Source: Pyrinomonadaceae bacterium (lineage in GTDB: Bacteria > Acidobacteriota > Blastocatellia > Pyrinomonadales > Pyrinomonadaceae). From it: 14,781 nt of DNA. A model generated the notes under the pieces. It ran no database searches. It was not told where the DNA came from and saw only the letters and a list, made by a program, of their open reading frames with translations. Numbering within the stretch: position 1 is the stretch's first letter; each line of letters starts with the position of its first letter. The translations under genes were made by a program, and so were the position numbers. This document shows, in pieces, positions 1 through 7,752 of the stretch. The DNA lies in the NCBI GenBank assembly GCA_014379075.1, contig JACMMN010000334.1, forward strand, positions 1-14,781, written 5' to 3'.

Positions 1-108
1 ATACGATTTCTGTCTTGCGAAGATTTCGTCTTCAAAACAAAAAATGCGCACGTGTATTTTCGTAGAAATATCCTTTTCACTCGGTTTGCGAACAGCCTCG
101 ATAGGCCT

Positions 109-633
109 CTATTGACCGGTCCGAAGAGAATATTCAAATTCGTAAAAATGCTCTGCGCCCTCGATTATGATCTTCATTTTTCCTGAGATGCCTTTTAGGT
201 CGCCAGTGCCCGAATCGGGGACGACGGAGACATTCATTTCAAATTTGCCGCCCTGCATCGTACCCCAATGCTGCAAAACGAAACTGCCTTTCTTTCCATT
301 CAAAGTTCCAGTCACGCGTTCCATGGCTACATAACCGCCGGAGCCTTCGATGGCGCCCTGGAACCCAAGCATTTGGCCTTTGCTGTTCGCGATAAGATCG
401 CCGTTAAACTGCTTATCCAGGGACATCCTTCCAATGGCCGAGTCACCAACATTTTCTTCGGCTGGTTGCGGCGTTACTTTTACTTCAAAGGTTCCTTTTG
501 CAATTTTGGACACTGATCTCTCCTTTGTATTTGCAGATTTTATTGCGGATTTAGTTTGCGCGTGGACATTACCGCCTATGCAGAGCAATAAGCAGAATGT
601 TAAGCCATGTTTTTTAACGAATGTGGTTTTCAT
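109..633 (-). CDS. Secreted DUF3224 family protein
   Basis: This 174-residue protein has an N-terminal signal peptide: basic start, hydrophobic core at residues 10-20, and likely cleavage after VHA at 25. After a Lys/Ser-rich linker, residues 46-171 match what I know of DUF3224: GTFEVKVTPQ, the IGRMSLDKQFNGDL segment, GYVAMERVTGTL, GSFVLQHWGTM, VVPDSGTGDL and the final FEYSL. The family is a small beta-rich fold of unknown biochemical role. Most members are cytoplasmic and about 130 residues long, so an exported version with a signal peptide is less usual. The gene lies 22 bases downstream of the DUF1304 gene on the same strand, so the two may share a transcript. No strong Shine-Dalgarno precedes the ATG. 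Family assignment is confident. Function is unknown. Confidence 0.85.
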   Translation of the reverse strand: MKTTFVKKHGLTFCLLLCIGGNVHAQTKSAIKSANTKERSVSKIAKGTFEVKVTPQPAEENVGDSAIGRMSLDKQFNGDLIANSKGQMLGFQGAIEGSGGYVAMERVTGTLNGKKGSFVLQHWGTMQGGKFEMNVSVVPDSGTGDLKGISGKMKIIIEGAEHFYEFEYSLRTGQ

Positions 634-655
634 TATCTTATATTTTATCGGACAT

Positions 656-1030
656 TTAGTAATGCAGCCTACGGTCGGGGCGCGTTGCGATCACAAATAT
701 TAAAGCGATAAGGGCGGGCAATGCCTGAGTTAAAAGGATCGATGTTTTCGCCGTTAAACCTCCGAATATTCCGGCGGTAACGATGCATAACAAAAAGAAG
801 ATCTTGATATCTTTCCGGTTTGCAAAAAGTCCCCAAAAGAGTCCGGCGGCGAGGAAGCCATTATAAAGCCCTTGATTCGCGGCAAGAGTCGCTGAAGAAG
901 CCGACACTTCGGGCGTCATAGCAAATATTTCCCGGCCCACCGGATGATCCCAATAAAACATTTCCAGTACCAGTATTCCCACGTGAAGCAAAGCAACCGC
1001 CGTAACTAAAATATTTGCAAAGAGTTTCAT
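656..1030 (-). CDS. DUF1304 family small integral membrane protein
   Basis: The protein has 124 residues and about four transmembrane helices (roughly residues 4-25, 53-70, 75-95 and 98-116). The motif NQGLYNGFLAAGLFWG at the second helix is the hallmark of DUF1304, a family of about 120-residue inner-membrane proteins without a known activity. The reading frame is open further upstream to 1147, but I place the start at the ATG at 1030. It has AAGGAGA six bases upstream, and the protein from there has the family's usual length and N-terminus (MKLFANILV). A candidate promoter sits about 40 bases upstream. The gene is followed by the DUF3224 gene in the same direction. Confidence 0.88.
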   Translation of the reverse strand: MKLFANILVTAVALLHVGILVLEMFYWDHPVGREIFAMTPEVSASSATLAANQGLYNGFLAAGLFWGLFANRKDIKIFFLLCIVTAGIFGGLTAKTSILLTQALPALIALIFVIATRPDRRLHY

Positions 1031-1077
1031 CGGTCTCCTTAAATTTCGAAGGTCAGCCCGTTTTGGGTAAGAGGTTA

Positions 1078-1106
1078 TGTATAGCGTAGAAGTCCGGGTT
1101 TCGCAA
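1078..1106 (-). promoter_or_regulatory. Candidate sigma70 promoter for the DUF1304-DUF3224 pair
   Basis: On the minus strand, TTGCGA (1106-1101) and TATACA (1083-1078) are separated by exactly 17 bases. Each matches its consensus hexamer at four of six positions. The predicted transcript would start near 1071 and give a leader of about 40 bases before the well-placed ribosome binding site. Prediction by eye only. Confidence 0.35.
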
Positions 1107-1281
1107 GCATCGGGGTTACTCGTCACAGCGCACAGTCCGTTCGTCACTTTTTGAAACTTTTAGTGTGATATCAGAGTATCATTACAACAATCTAAACCGC
1201 CGGGCTGGCAGCTCCGGCATAGGCAATAAAACATCAATGAATAATCTCTGGAGAGTTCCCTCGGGCTTGCCCACCAAATCT

Positions 1282-2883
1282 ATGAAAAGAACGACGACGA
1301 TCAAATCGATTATCGCACTGGCACTGATGCAGGCGATCTTAGTGCCGAATCTGCTCCTGGCGCAGGGTACCGTGCCGGACATGAATGCGCAGATCCGCAA
1401 GGAAGGCATGGAAAATTCGCAGATATTGAAAACGCTTCATGTCCTGACCGACGTATACGGGCCGAGGCTGACGGGCTCGCCGAATCACAAAGCCGCCGCG
1501 GAATGGGCGGCAAAAGAGATGACATCCTGGGGCTTTGAAAATGCCGCTCTGGAACCTTGGGACTTTGGACATCCGGGTTGGGTAAATGAACGCGCTTCGG
1601 GTTTTATTACTTCGCCGGTGCAGGATTCGCTGGTTTTTGAGGTGCTGGCCTGGACGCCCGGAACAAAGGGCATTGTAAGCGGCTCGGCAGTGCAGCTGCA
1701 ATTGCCAACGCGCCCGACACAGGAAGAATTGACCTCATATTTTAACAGTGTGAAAGGCAGCCTGTCGGGAAATATGGTGATGATCGGTAATCCGGCGAAG
1801 ATCGCTGTAAATTTCGAACCGCCCCCGAAGAGAATTGCTGACGAGTTGCTGAAGAAAAGACTCGATCCCAACACTCCGGCTCCAGTTGCCCCGCAACCGC
1901 CCCCGGTTGCGGTCGATCCAAAACCGAACGCTTTGACCTTCGCCCAGGTTAACGACCAGCTCGACAAATTCCTGATCGACAGCGGCGTTGCCGTCCGGAT
2001 CACCGATGCGGGACGTGAACATGGACAAATTCGGGCTTTTAATAACCGCACCTTCGACGTGACGAAAGTCGTCCCAACGATCGTACTGCGAAATGAAGAC
2101 TACGGCCGCATCTCGCGTCTGCTGGCAGACAAGCGAACCGTCAATCTCGAATTCGATATCCGAAACAAGGTCATTCCCGAAGGCACGACTTCCTTTAATA
2201 CCGTCGGCGAGATCGTCGGCACCGATAAAAAGGATGAGGTCATCATGCTCGGCGGGCATCTCGATTCATGGCACGCGGCGACCGGTGCAACCGACAACGC
2301 TATCGGCTGTTCGATAATGATGGAAGCGGCGCGAATTTTGAAAGCGATCGGTGTGAAGCCACGGCGAACGATCCGCGTAGCGCTTTGGAGCGGGGAAGAG
2401 CAGGGATTGCTCGGTTCGCAGGCTTATGTGAAAAAGCATTTCGGTTCGGCGGAAACTCCGACCGCCAATTACGCTAAGTTCGGCGGTTATTTCAATATTG
2501 ATTCGGGAACCGGAAAGGCGCGTGCGTTTAGTGTTTTCGGCCCGCCCGAAGCCGCAGCTCCTTTGCGGGACATCGCTTCGAAGTTTGAAGATTTTGGAAT
2601 CCTCGGTGCAAGTGCTACCAAAAGCCGAGGACTCGGCGGATCGGATCACACATCTTTCAATCAGGCCGGATTGCCCGGGATCGGTGTTAATCAGGATCCG
2701 ATCGAGTATTTCACGCACACCTGGCACACCAATCTCGACACCTATGAAAGGATTGTCGAGGATGATGTAAAAAAATCAGCCGTGGCGATCGCCGCCGCTG
2801 TGTATCAATTGGCGATTCAGGACGAACTGCTTCCGCGTTTTAAAGCCGGTGAAATGCCTGCGTTGCCGACGGCCCGGAATTAG
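1282..2883 (+). CDS. Secreted M28 family zinc peptidase, carboxypeptidase Q-like
   Basis: The protein has 533 residues from the ATG at 1282, which begins a good signal peptide (MKRTTTIKS, hydrophobic core, LLLA cleavage near residue 27). The frame is open upstream to a GTG at 1165, but those 39 codons would bury the signal peptide. No strong ribosome binding site marks either start. A protease-associated (PA) type domain occupies roughly residues 110-250 and is interrupted by a proline-rich stretch at 194-215. The co-catalytic two-zinc site of M28 is complete: His326 (GGHLDS), Asp338 (TDNA), the Glu372-Glu373 pair (WSGEEQG), Asp407 (NIDSG) and His482 (TWHTNLDT). The 12-residue spacing of the first two ligands is as in mammalian carboxypeptidase Q. 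It probably trims peptides outside the cytoplasm. It stands alone, convergent with nth. Confidence 0.9.
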   Translation: MKRTTTIKSIIALALMQAILVPNLLLAQGTVPDMNAQIRKEGMENSQILKTLHVLTDVYGPRLTGSPNHKAAAEWAAKEMTSWGFENAALEPWDFGHPGWVNERASGFITSPVQDSLVFEVLAWTPGTKGIVSGSAVQLQLPTRPTQEELTSYFNSVKGSLSGNMVMIGNPAKIAVNFEPPPKRIADELLKKRLDPNTPAPVAPQPPPVAVDPKPNALTFAQVNDQLDKFLIDSGVAVRITDAGREHGQIRAFNNRTFDVTKVVPTIVLRNEDYGRISRLLADKRTVNLEFDIRNKVIPEGTTSFNTVGEIVGTDKKDEVIMLGGHLDSWHAATGATDNAIGCSIMMEAARILKAIGVKPRRTIRVALWSGEEQGLLGSQAYVKKHFGSAETPTANYAKFGGYFNIDSGTGKARAFSVFGPPEAAAPLRDIASKFEDFGILGASATKSRGLGGSDHTSFNQAGLPGIGVNQDPIEYFTHTWHTNLDTYERIVEDDVKKSAVAIAAAVYQLAIQDELLPRFKAGEMPALPTARN

Positions 2884-2889
2884 AGTGCA

Positions 2890-2933
2890 GTAGGCAGCGG
2901 TGGTAGGCGGTGAAAGAATTTATCGCTGCCTAC
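2890..2933. repeat. Inverted repeat between convergent genes, possible bidirectional terminator
   Basis: A 10-bp perfect inverted repeat, gtaggcagcg (2890-2899) and cgctgcctac (2924-2933), encloses a 24-base loop. It lies just past the peptidase stop and runs into the last codons of nth. No clear T-run follows on either strand and the loop is long, so terminator function is only a guess from its position. Confidence 0.3.
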
Positions 2934-3588
2934 GGCTGCTGTCTGCCGCCAACTTTTTATACGAAGGGCAAATATCTGCCAAAACGCATTCCGTGCATTT
3001 GGGGGAACGCGCGTGACAAGTTTGGCGTCCGTGAAAGATCATCAAATGCGGGAACAGGATCCAATAGCTTTTGGGCACAAGTTTTTCCAGGTCTTTTTCA
3101 ATCTTCTCGGGCGTTTTTTGCGTCGTCAAGTTTAGCCTTTGCGAAAGTCGGGAGACGTGAGTGTCCACTACGACACCCGACGTAATGCCGAATGCATTTC
3201 CGAGCACCACATTGGCTGTCTTTCGGGCGACACCGCCGAGTGTCAGTATTTCATCCATCCTCTGCGGAATTTTTCCTCCATAAACATCCATTAAACGAGC
3301 ACTTGCGGCTTTTATGTTCTTCGCTTTATTCCGAAAGAAACCGGTAGAATGAATATCGCGTTCTAGTTCCTCCTGCGAAACATCGACAAAATCCTGAGGG
3401 ACCCGATATTTGCGGAACAGCGTCGCGGTCACGATGTTAACCCGAGCATCGGTACATTGGGCAGATAGTATCGTCGCGATCAGCAGTTCGAACGGATTGG
3501 AATGAACCAGGGCGCAGTGGGCGTCGGGATATGCCTTTTCGAGCCGTCTAATTATCTCGGCTGTGCGTTGTTTTTTGTTGGCGATCAC
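2920..3588 (-). CDS. nth: Endonuclease III, base-excision DNA glycosylase/AP lyase
   Basis: This 222-residue protein removes oxidised pyrimidines from DNA and cleaves the abasic site by beta-elimination. The helix-hairpin-helix is LTLGGVARKTANVVL (residues 116-130) and contains Lys123, the counterpart of the catalytic lysine (K120 in E. coli). The catalytic aspartate is Asp142 (VDTHV). The C-terminal [4Fe-4S] motif is complete: Cys191-x6-Cys198-x2-Cys201-x5-Cys207. The start is a GTG at 3588 without a visible Shine-Dalgarno. It is supported because the N-terminus then aligns with E. coli Nth (the NPFELLIATILSAQ segment falls at about the same residue number). The gene is monocistronic, convergent with the peptidase and divergent from the polysaccharide cluster. 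Confidence 0.96.
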   Translation of the reverse strand: MIANKKQRTAEIIRRLEKAYPDAHCALVHSNPFELLIATILSAQCTDARVNIVTATLFRKYRVPQDFVDVSQEELERDIHSTGFFRNKAKNIKAASARLMDVYGGKIPQRMDEILTLGGVARKTANVVLGNAFGITSGVVVDTHVSRLSQRLNLTTQKTPEKIEKDLEKLVPKSYWILFPHLMIFHGRQTCHARSPKCTECVLADICPSYKKLAADSSRRQR

Positions 3589-3932
3589 GTGACAAGGCTA
3601 AAAAAGAAACCCGCAAAATGCAAATTTGAATGCGATTGGGTAGAATCTGGTAAGAAATTAGTTGTAAGTTGCCGGTGATCAGTTTCAGTTAAGAAGCCTG
3701 GGCCATCCTGCCTCGCTGTTGGCATTAGGCCGCGGCGATCTTATTTTTCTCTCGTTGCTTCCGGTTCCCTTATTTCGTAGGTAAAGTCTTCTCTTCGCCC
3801 ACGGAATATCAGGAACGGGAAAGAATAAATGAACATGAAACAGCGTACACAAGCGGCATTGGGGAACTTTCCGAGGGCCAAGCTAAACATTAGCGCAAGG
3901 CATATTCTTTTACCGATAGCTGAAAACCGATC
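3589..3932. other. Divergent intergenic region with leader of the polysaccharide cluster
   Basis: This 344-base spacer separates nth from the DegT aminotransferase gene and must hold the promoters of both. The middle part (about 3690-3750) is GC-rich with several short complementary words (gcct/aggc, tgcc/ggca) and ends in a T-rich run (3741-3747). I could not build a convincing riboswitch or terminator from it. A candidate promoter and a 35-codon ORF within it are listed separately. Confidence 0.5.
3719..3747 (+). promoter_or_regulatory. Candidate sigma70 promoter for the polysaccharide cluster
   Basis: TTGGCA (3719-3724, five of six consensus) and TATTTT (3742-3747, four of six) are separated by 17 bases. 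A transcript would start near 3754, leaving a leader of about 180 bases before the aminotransferase. The leader contains the small ORF at 3829. Prediction by eye only. Confidence 0.3.
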
Positions 3933-3936
3933 ATGA
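3829..3936 (+). CDS. Possible 35-residue leader ORF overlapping the aminotransferase start
   Basis: The ORF runs from an ATG with a weak purine-rich stretch (GGGA, eight bases upstream) to a TGA that overlaps the next gene's ATG as ATGA. It encodes MNMKQRTQAALGN and about 20 further residues, with no recognised domain. The aminotransferase itself has no visible ribosome binding site, so it could be translated by re-initiation after this ORF. The ATGA arrangement is seen in the sequence. Expression and role are inference, and chance is not excluded for an ORF this short. Confidence 0.3.
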   Translation: MNMKQRTQAALGNFPRAKLNISARHILLPIAENRS

Positions 3937-5057
3937 AAGTTCCTTTACTTGACCTGACAGAACAAAACCAGCTTTTGCGCCCAGAGATAGAAGCGGCTTT
4001 GGGCCGGGTTTTGGACACAAACGGTTTTATTCTCGGCTCTGAAGTAAAGGCTCTTGAAGGCGAACTTGCCGATTATTGCGGAACGAAATATGCGATCGGA
4101 TGCGCATCCGGAACCGATGCTTTATTGCTCGCACTAATGGCTCTCGATGTAAAAGCGGGTGACGAAGTTATCACCACGCCATACAGCTTTTTCGCGACGG
4201 TTAGCTGTATTACGCGGCTCGGTGCGATCCCGGTTTTCGTCGATATCGATCCGGAAACTTATAATCTCGATGTTTCTAAGATCGAGGCAAAGATCACGGA
4301 GAAAACTAAGGCAATTCAGCCGGTGCATTTGTACGGACAATGCGCGGATATGAGGGCACTCCGAAGGCTTGGCCACAAATACGGAATCCCGCTTGTCGAA
4401 GACGCCGCACAGGCGATCGGTGCCGAGGAGTATGGTTTGCGTGCCGGATCAATGAGCCAGATCGGCTGCTTCAGCTTTTATCCCTCGAAAAATCTTGGCG
4501 GGATGGGCGACGGCGGTTTTATGACAACGGACGATGACGATCTAGCACGAAAACTGTTTGCCCTGCGGGTTCATGGTTCTGAAGAGCGTTATTATCACAA
4601 ATGGGTCGGGTTAAACTCTCGGCTCGACGGATTTCAAGGTGCGGTTTTGCGGGTGAAACTGCCGCATCTCGATAATTGGTCCGACAAACGCAAGGAAAAT
4701 GCTGACAACTATCGAGATCTGTTCATCGATGCCGGGCTAACGGAGGAAGTCGGACTGCCAGTCGAACGAGAAAATGTCCGACATATCTACAATCAATTTG
4801 TCATTCGCGTGCCGAATCAGCGGGACAAACTTCAGGCGTTTCTAGCCGAAAGAGATATAGGTACCGATATTTATTACCCGGTGCCGCTACATTTGCAGGA
4901 ATGTTTTGCCTATCTGGGCACCGCGGAAGATGACTTTCCGGAATCGGAAAGGGCTTCGCGGGAGACACTGGCTCTGCCGATCTTCCCAGAATTGAAACCC
5001 GAACAGCAGGAATATGTTGTTGATAAAATAGCGGAATTCTATAGCGGCCTCAATTAA
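3933..5057 (+). CDS. DegT/DnrJ/EryC1/StrS family PLP-dependent sugar aminotransferase
   Basis: The protein has 374 residues, the full family length. Such enzymes transfer an amino group, usually from glutamate, to a keto sugar nucleotide, giving amino sugars for O-antigen, capsule or glycoprotein glycans. Visible features are the GTDALLLAL segment at 60-68 (phosphate binding), VEDAAQAIG at 155-163 with Asp157 and Gln160 in position to hold the PLP ring, and the Schiff-base lysine Lys186 in SFYPSKNLGGMGDGG. HGSEERYYHKWVGLNSRLD (214-232) matches the usual GxNxRLD region. Overall it resembles WbpE/VioA/FdtB-like enzymes; the exact sugar cannot be read from sequence. It is the first gene of a three-gene cluster, ends six bases before the next start, and begins inside an ATGA overlap with a small upstream ORF. 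Confidence 0.93.
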   Translation: MKVPLLDLTEQNQLLRPEIEAALGRVLDTNGFILGSEVKALEGELADYCGTKYAIGCASGTDALLLALMALDVKAGDEVITTPYSFFATVSCITRLGAIPVFVDIDPETYNLDVSKIEAKITEKTKAIQPVHLYGQCADMRALRRLGHKYGIPLVEDAAQAIGAEEYGLRAGSMSQIGCFSFYPSKNLGGMGDGGFMTTDDDDLARKLFALRVHGSEERYYHKWVGLNSRLDGFQGAVLRVKLPHLDNWSDKRKENADNYRDLFIDAGLTEEVGLPVERENVRHIYNQFVIRVPNQRDKLQAFLAERDIGTDIYYPVPLHLQECFAYLGTAEDDFPESERASRETLALPIFPELKPEQQEYVVDKIAEFYSGLN

Positions 5058-5063
5058 TTTTCA

Positions 5064-6356
5064 GTGACAAAACCTTTCCTTATTCTAGATTCCAAAAGCA
5101 CGAAAGGACGAATCGCCGTGGCGGTGGCAGTTGTTATTGCGCTCTTGTTTATTTGGTTCGGCGTACGTTTGCAGATCGGAAATATGCTTGCAGAACTCAC
5201 TTCACCCAATCAGGACAATTCGGTGGAAGTCGGCAGCTTCGCCGCGACGCTATCTCCGCACGATCCGCTCCCGAGATGGCTTGTCGCCACCAAACAGAAA
5301 CAAATATTCAGCCCTGAAAGCACCGTGGCTTCACTTGAAAATTTTGAAAAGGCTGTGCGGCTGGCTCCAAACGATTTTCGATGGTGGATAGAACTTGGGC
5401 GTGCATTGGAACAATCGGACAGGCCCGAAGATGCGGAAAAAGCGCTCCGTCAAGCAGTTTTGCTTGCTCCTGCCTACACATTTCCGCGATGGCAGCTCGG
5501 CAATTTTTATCTTCGACAAGAGCGGCCGGATGAATCATTCGCTGAGTTGATAAAGACCGCCGAAAAAAGCACGGTTTACCGGGACCAGGTTTTTTCACTC
5601 GCCTGGGATTATTTCGATAACGATACCGCGAAGGTCGAGGAATTAGCGAACAGTACACCCGAAAGCCGTGCGAGTCTTGCGAAATTTTATGCTTCGAGAA
5701 GCAGGCCGAAGGATTCACTGAGAATTTGGAATATGCTGGACGACGGACAAAAGGCTCAAAACGCAAGTGCGGCCAAGGTGATCGCAAAGATCCTGATCGA
5801 TAAGGTCTTGTTCAATGAAGCGGTGGAATTCGCGAGACAATCCGGATCGGATCCGGACGCCAGATCCGAAACAATAACGAACGGCGATTTTGAGAATCCG
5901 ATCGCCGTGACGGAGGATTCCTTATTTGGCTGGAAAATAAACCGCACCGTGGGAGGAGTCGATACCGCGGCCGATTCCACTGTAAAACGCAAGGGTACAA
6001 GGAGCTTAAAGACAACTTTTCGAAACTTTGAAAAGCCGATGGTGTATACGATTCACCAAACCGTTTCGCTCGAAACTCAGGGCAGCTATCGGCTGAATTT
6101 CTGGGTTCGCACGGAAAATTTGAAAAGCGGCGGGCCGCCCTTTCTTGAGATCGCGGACTGCCGCAACGAAAAGGTTGTAAAGTCTAGCATCCCATTTCCA
6201 GTCGGTACCAGCGATTGGCAGGAAATATCGGTAGAGTTTATCGTGCCTGAAGGCTGCCAGGGAATCGTGGTTAGAACCACCCGCGTATATTGCGGTGAAC
6301 AATGTCCTTTGGTAGGTACGTTTTGGTACGACGATTTTAATATCGTCAGGCAGTAA
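5064..6356 (+). CDS. Membrane-anchored TPR protein with C-terminal jelly-roll (carbohydrate-binding-like) domain
   Basis: This protein has 430 residues. A short basic N-terminus leads into one transmembrane helix (about 16-34) with no signal-peptidase site, so the bulk should be periplasmic. Residues 85-170 contain TPR-like helices (ENFEKAVRLAPNDFRWWIELG, PEDAEKALRQAVLLAPAY). Helical, less regular repeats follow to about 260. Residues 270-430 look like a beta-sandwich of the CBM4/9 kind: an NGDFENP start followed by GWKI, the YRLNFWVRT strand, and a WYDDFNI end, with four cysteines (366, 398, 410, 414). Its position between a sugar aminotransferase and an O-antigen ligase suggests a role in glycan assembly or chain handling at the periplasmic face. 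No catalytic residues are evident. The start is a GTG six bases after the previous stop, without a Shine-Dalgarno, which suggests translational coupling. Confidence 0.8.
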   Translation: MTKPFLILDSKSTKGRIAVAVAVVIALLFIWFGVRLQIGNMLAELTSPNQDNSVEVGSFAATLSPHDPLPRWLVATKQKQIFSPESTVASLENFEKAVRLAPNDFRWWIELGRALEQSDRPEDAEKALRQAVLLAPAYTFPRWQLGNFYLRQERPDESFAELIKTAEKSTVYRDQVFSLAWDYFDNDTAKVEELANSTPESRASLAKFYASRSRPKDSLRIWNMLDDGQKAQNASAAKVIAKILIDKVLFNEAVEFARQSGSDPDARSETITNGDFENPIAVTEDSLFGWKINRTVGGVDTAADSTVKRKGTRSLKTTFRNFEKPMVYTIHQTVSLETQGSYRLNFWVRTENLKSGGPPFLEIADCRNEKVVKSSIPFPVGTSDWQEISVEFIVPEGCQGIVVRTTRVYCGEQCPLVGTFWYDDFNIVRQ

Positions 6357-6368
6357 CATCAGTTCTTT

Positions 6369-7742
6369 ATGACTTTGGCAAACAAGATCGCGTTCGTACT
6401 GCTTTGCGCGGCAATCATCTTTACAACCGTCGTTTACGGGGCCGTTCATCAACCGGTCATTGCACTGGTCTATGTGATGTTTGGAGGGATGTTGGTCCTT
6501 TGGGCAATCGACGGATATATTACCGGGTCGATGCGGTTTAGTTCCAGCCACCTCCAAATCCCGATTATTTTGACGGTCGTATACGGGGTGATTCAGATCA
6601 TTCCGTTTGGAACGATCACCGAGACCGGTGGAATTCAGGGAATATCGCGTACGATCTCGCTTGACCCTTTTTCTACTCAGGCGACGGTGATCCATCTGTT
6701 GGGACTGTTTTTATTTTTTGCGGTATCGCTGACGTTGATCGATTCCGCTTCCAGATTACGTAAACTCGTTATCGTCATTACAGTTTTTGGTTTTATTTTC
6801 GCTTTTTATGCGATATTGCAGGCGGTATTGAGCCCGGACAAGATCTACGGAATTTATGAAAGGCGTGAGGTTGCTCCGTTCGGATCGTTTGTGAACAGGC
6901 ATAATTTTGCCGCATACATGGAAATGACGCTTAGCCTGCCTATGGGCCTTTTATTCGTCGGCGCGATTGCAAAGGACAAGCGTCTGCTTTACTTTACCGC
7001 CATAGGCTTAATGGGTGTTGCATTGCTTTTGAGCGGATCAAGGGGCGGATTCGTCGCCTTTCTTGCGGAGGTGATATTTTTATTTATACTGACGACACCG
7101 GCACGCAGCGGTCGAAAGCTGTATCTAAAATTGGGGCTGGTCGTGGTTCTCGTCGCGGCAATAATCGGCGGATCGTTCTTTGTCGGAGGCGAAAGCTCAC
7201 TGACTCGGATTGCTGAGACGTCCGGATCGCAGAATGTAACGTCAGATCGTTCGCACATCTGGAGCGTTACGCTTAGGGTTATCGCAAACAGTTTTCCTCT
7301 CGGTGCCGGACTGGGAAGTTTTGGGGCAGCATACACCGCCTTTGATACCCGCAGCGGGGCGGAAAGGGTCGAGCAGGCTCACAACGATTATCTTCAGATC
7401 GCGGCGGATGCGGGGATAATCGGAATTTTATTAGGTTTGTTTTTCGTGTTCACGCTGTTCCGGGTAGGGATCAAAGCCGCAAAATCTGACAATACTTATA
7501 GACGCGGGGTTGCCGTCGGAGCTCTTGCCGGATGTTTTGCAATTCTGATACACAGCATTTTCGATTTTGTCCTTCACACGACTGCGATAACCGTGCTCTT
7601 TCTCACGCTCGTCACGCTGATCGTCGCCAGCCGCAATCGTTATGAGGATGATATTGAGGAATTGGAAGGCAGAAAAATAAAGAGAAAAAGGTCTTCGAGC
7701 GTTGCTTCGATCTCATCCGCGAAGCGAAATTCGCTTCCGTAA
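6369..7742 (+). CDS. O-antigen ligase/polymerase family (Wzy_C/WaaL-like) membrane protein
   Basis: The protein has 457 residues and about eleven or twelve hydrophobic helices. Family landmarks are GSFVNRHNFAAYM (172-184), LSGSRGGFVAF (221-231) and a large periplasmic loop (about 272-345) with DRSHIW, LGAGLGSFG and QAHNDYLQ (His338 at the place of the conserved ligase histidine). A late HSIFDF (395-400) helix follows. The family joins lipid-linked glycan chains to an acceptor (lipid A core, protein) or polymerises repeat units. The C-terminus (about 425-457) is a charged, Lys/Arg-rich cytoplasmic tail. It starts 12 bases after the TPR/jelly-roll gene with no visible ribosome binding site. Ligase versus polymerase, and the acceptor, cannot be decided here. 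It converges with pssA, leaving only ten bases between the stops. Confidence 0.9.
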   Translation: MTLANKIAFVLLCAAIIFTTVVYGAVHQPVIALVYVMFGGMLVLWAIDGYITGSMRFSSSHLQIPIILTVVYGVIQIIPFGTITETGGIQGISRTISLDPFSTQATVIHLLGLFLFFAVSLTLIDSASRLRKLVIVITVFGFIFAFYAILQAVLSPDKIYGIYERREVAPFGSFVNRHNFAAYMEMTLSLPMGLLFVGAIAKDKRLLYFTAIGLMGVALLLSGSRGGFVAFLAEVIFLFILTTPARSGRKLYLKLGLVVVLVAAIIGGSFFVGGESSLTRIAETSGSQNVTSDRSHIWSVTLRVIANSFPLGAGLGSFGAAYTAFDTRSGAERVEQAHNDYLQIAADAGIIGILLGLFFVFTLFRVGIKAAKSDNTYRRGVAVGALAGCFAILIHSIFDFVLHTTAITVLFLTLVTLIVASRNRYEDDIEELEGRKIKRKRSSSVASISSAKRNSLP

Positions 7743-7752
7743 ACGCCAATGG

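Noticed and set aside
19..33. Hairpin GAAGA-TTTCG-TCTTC near the left edge as a terminator for the DUF3224 gene
   Set aside because: Only a 5-bp stem, and the A-rich run lies on the wrong side for it to serve as a minus-strand terminator with the T-run after the stem.
1485..2259. Long minus-strand reading frames inside the M28 peptidase gene
   Set aside because: They lie opposite a gene with complete catalytic motifs, and their translations show no domain and biased composition typical of antisense shadows.
3690..3750. GC-rich leader segment followed by a T-run as a cyclic di-GMP or other riboswitch
   Set aside because: Some words recall known aptamers, but I could not place the conserved core or a consistent stem set. 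The complementary words are only four bases long.
7721..7737. Hairpin GAAGCG-AAATT-CGCTTC at the end of the O-antigen ligase gene as a terminator
   Set aside because: It is inside the coding region, has a 6-bp stem and no following T-run on either strand.
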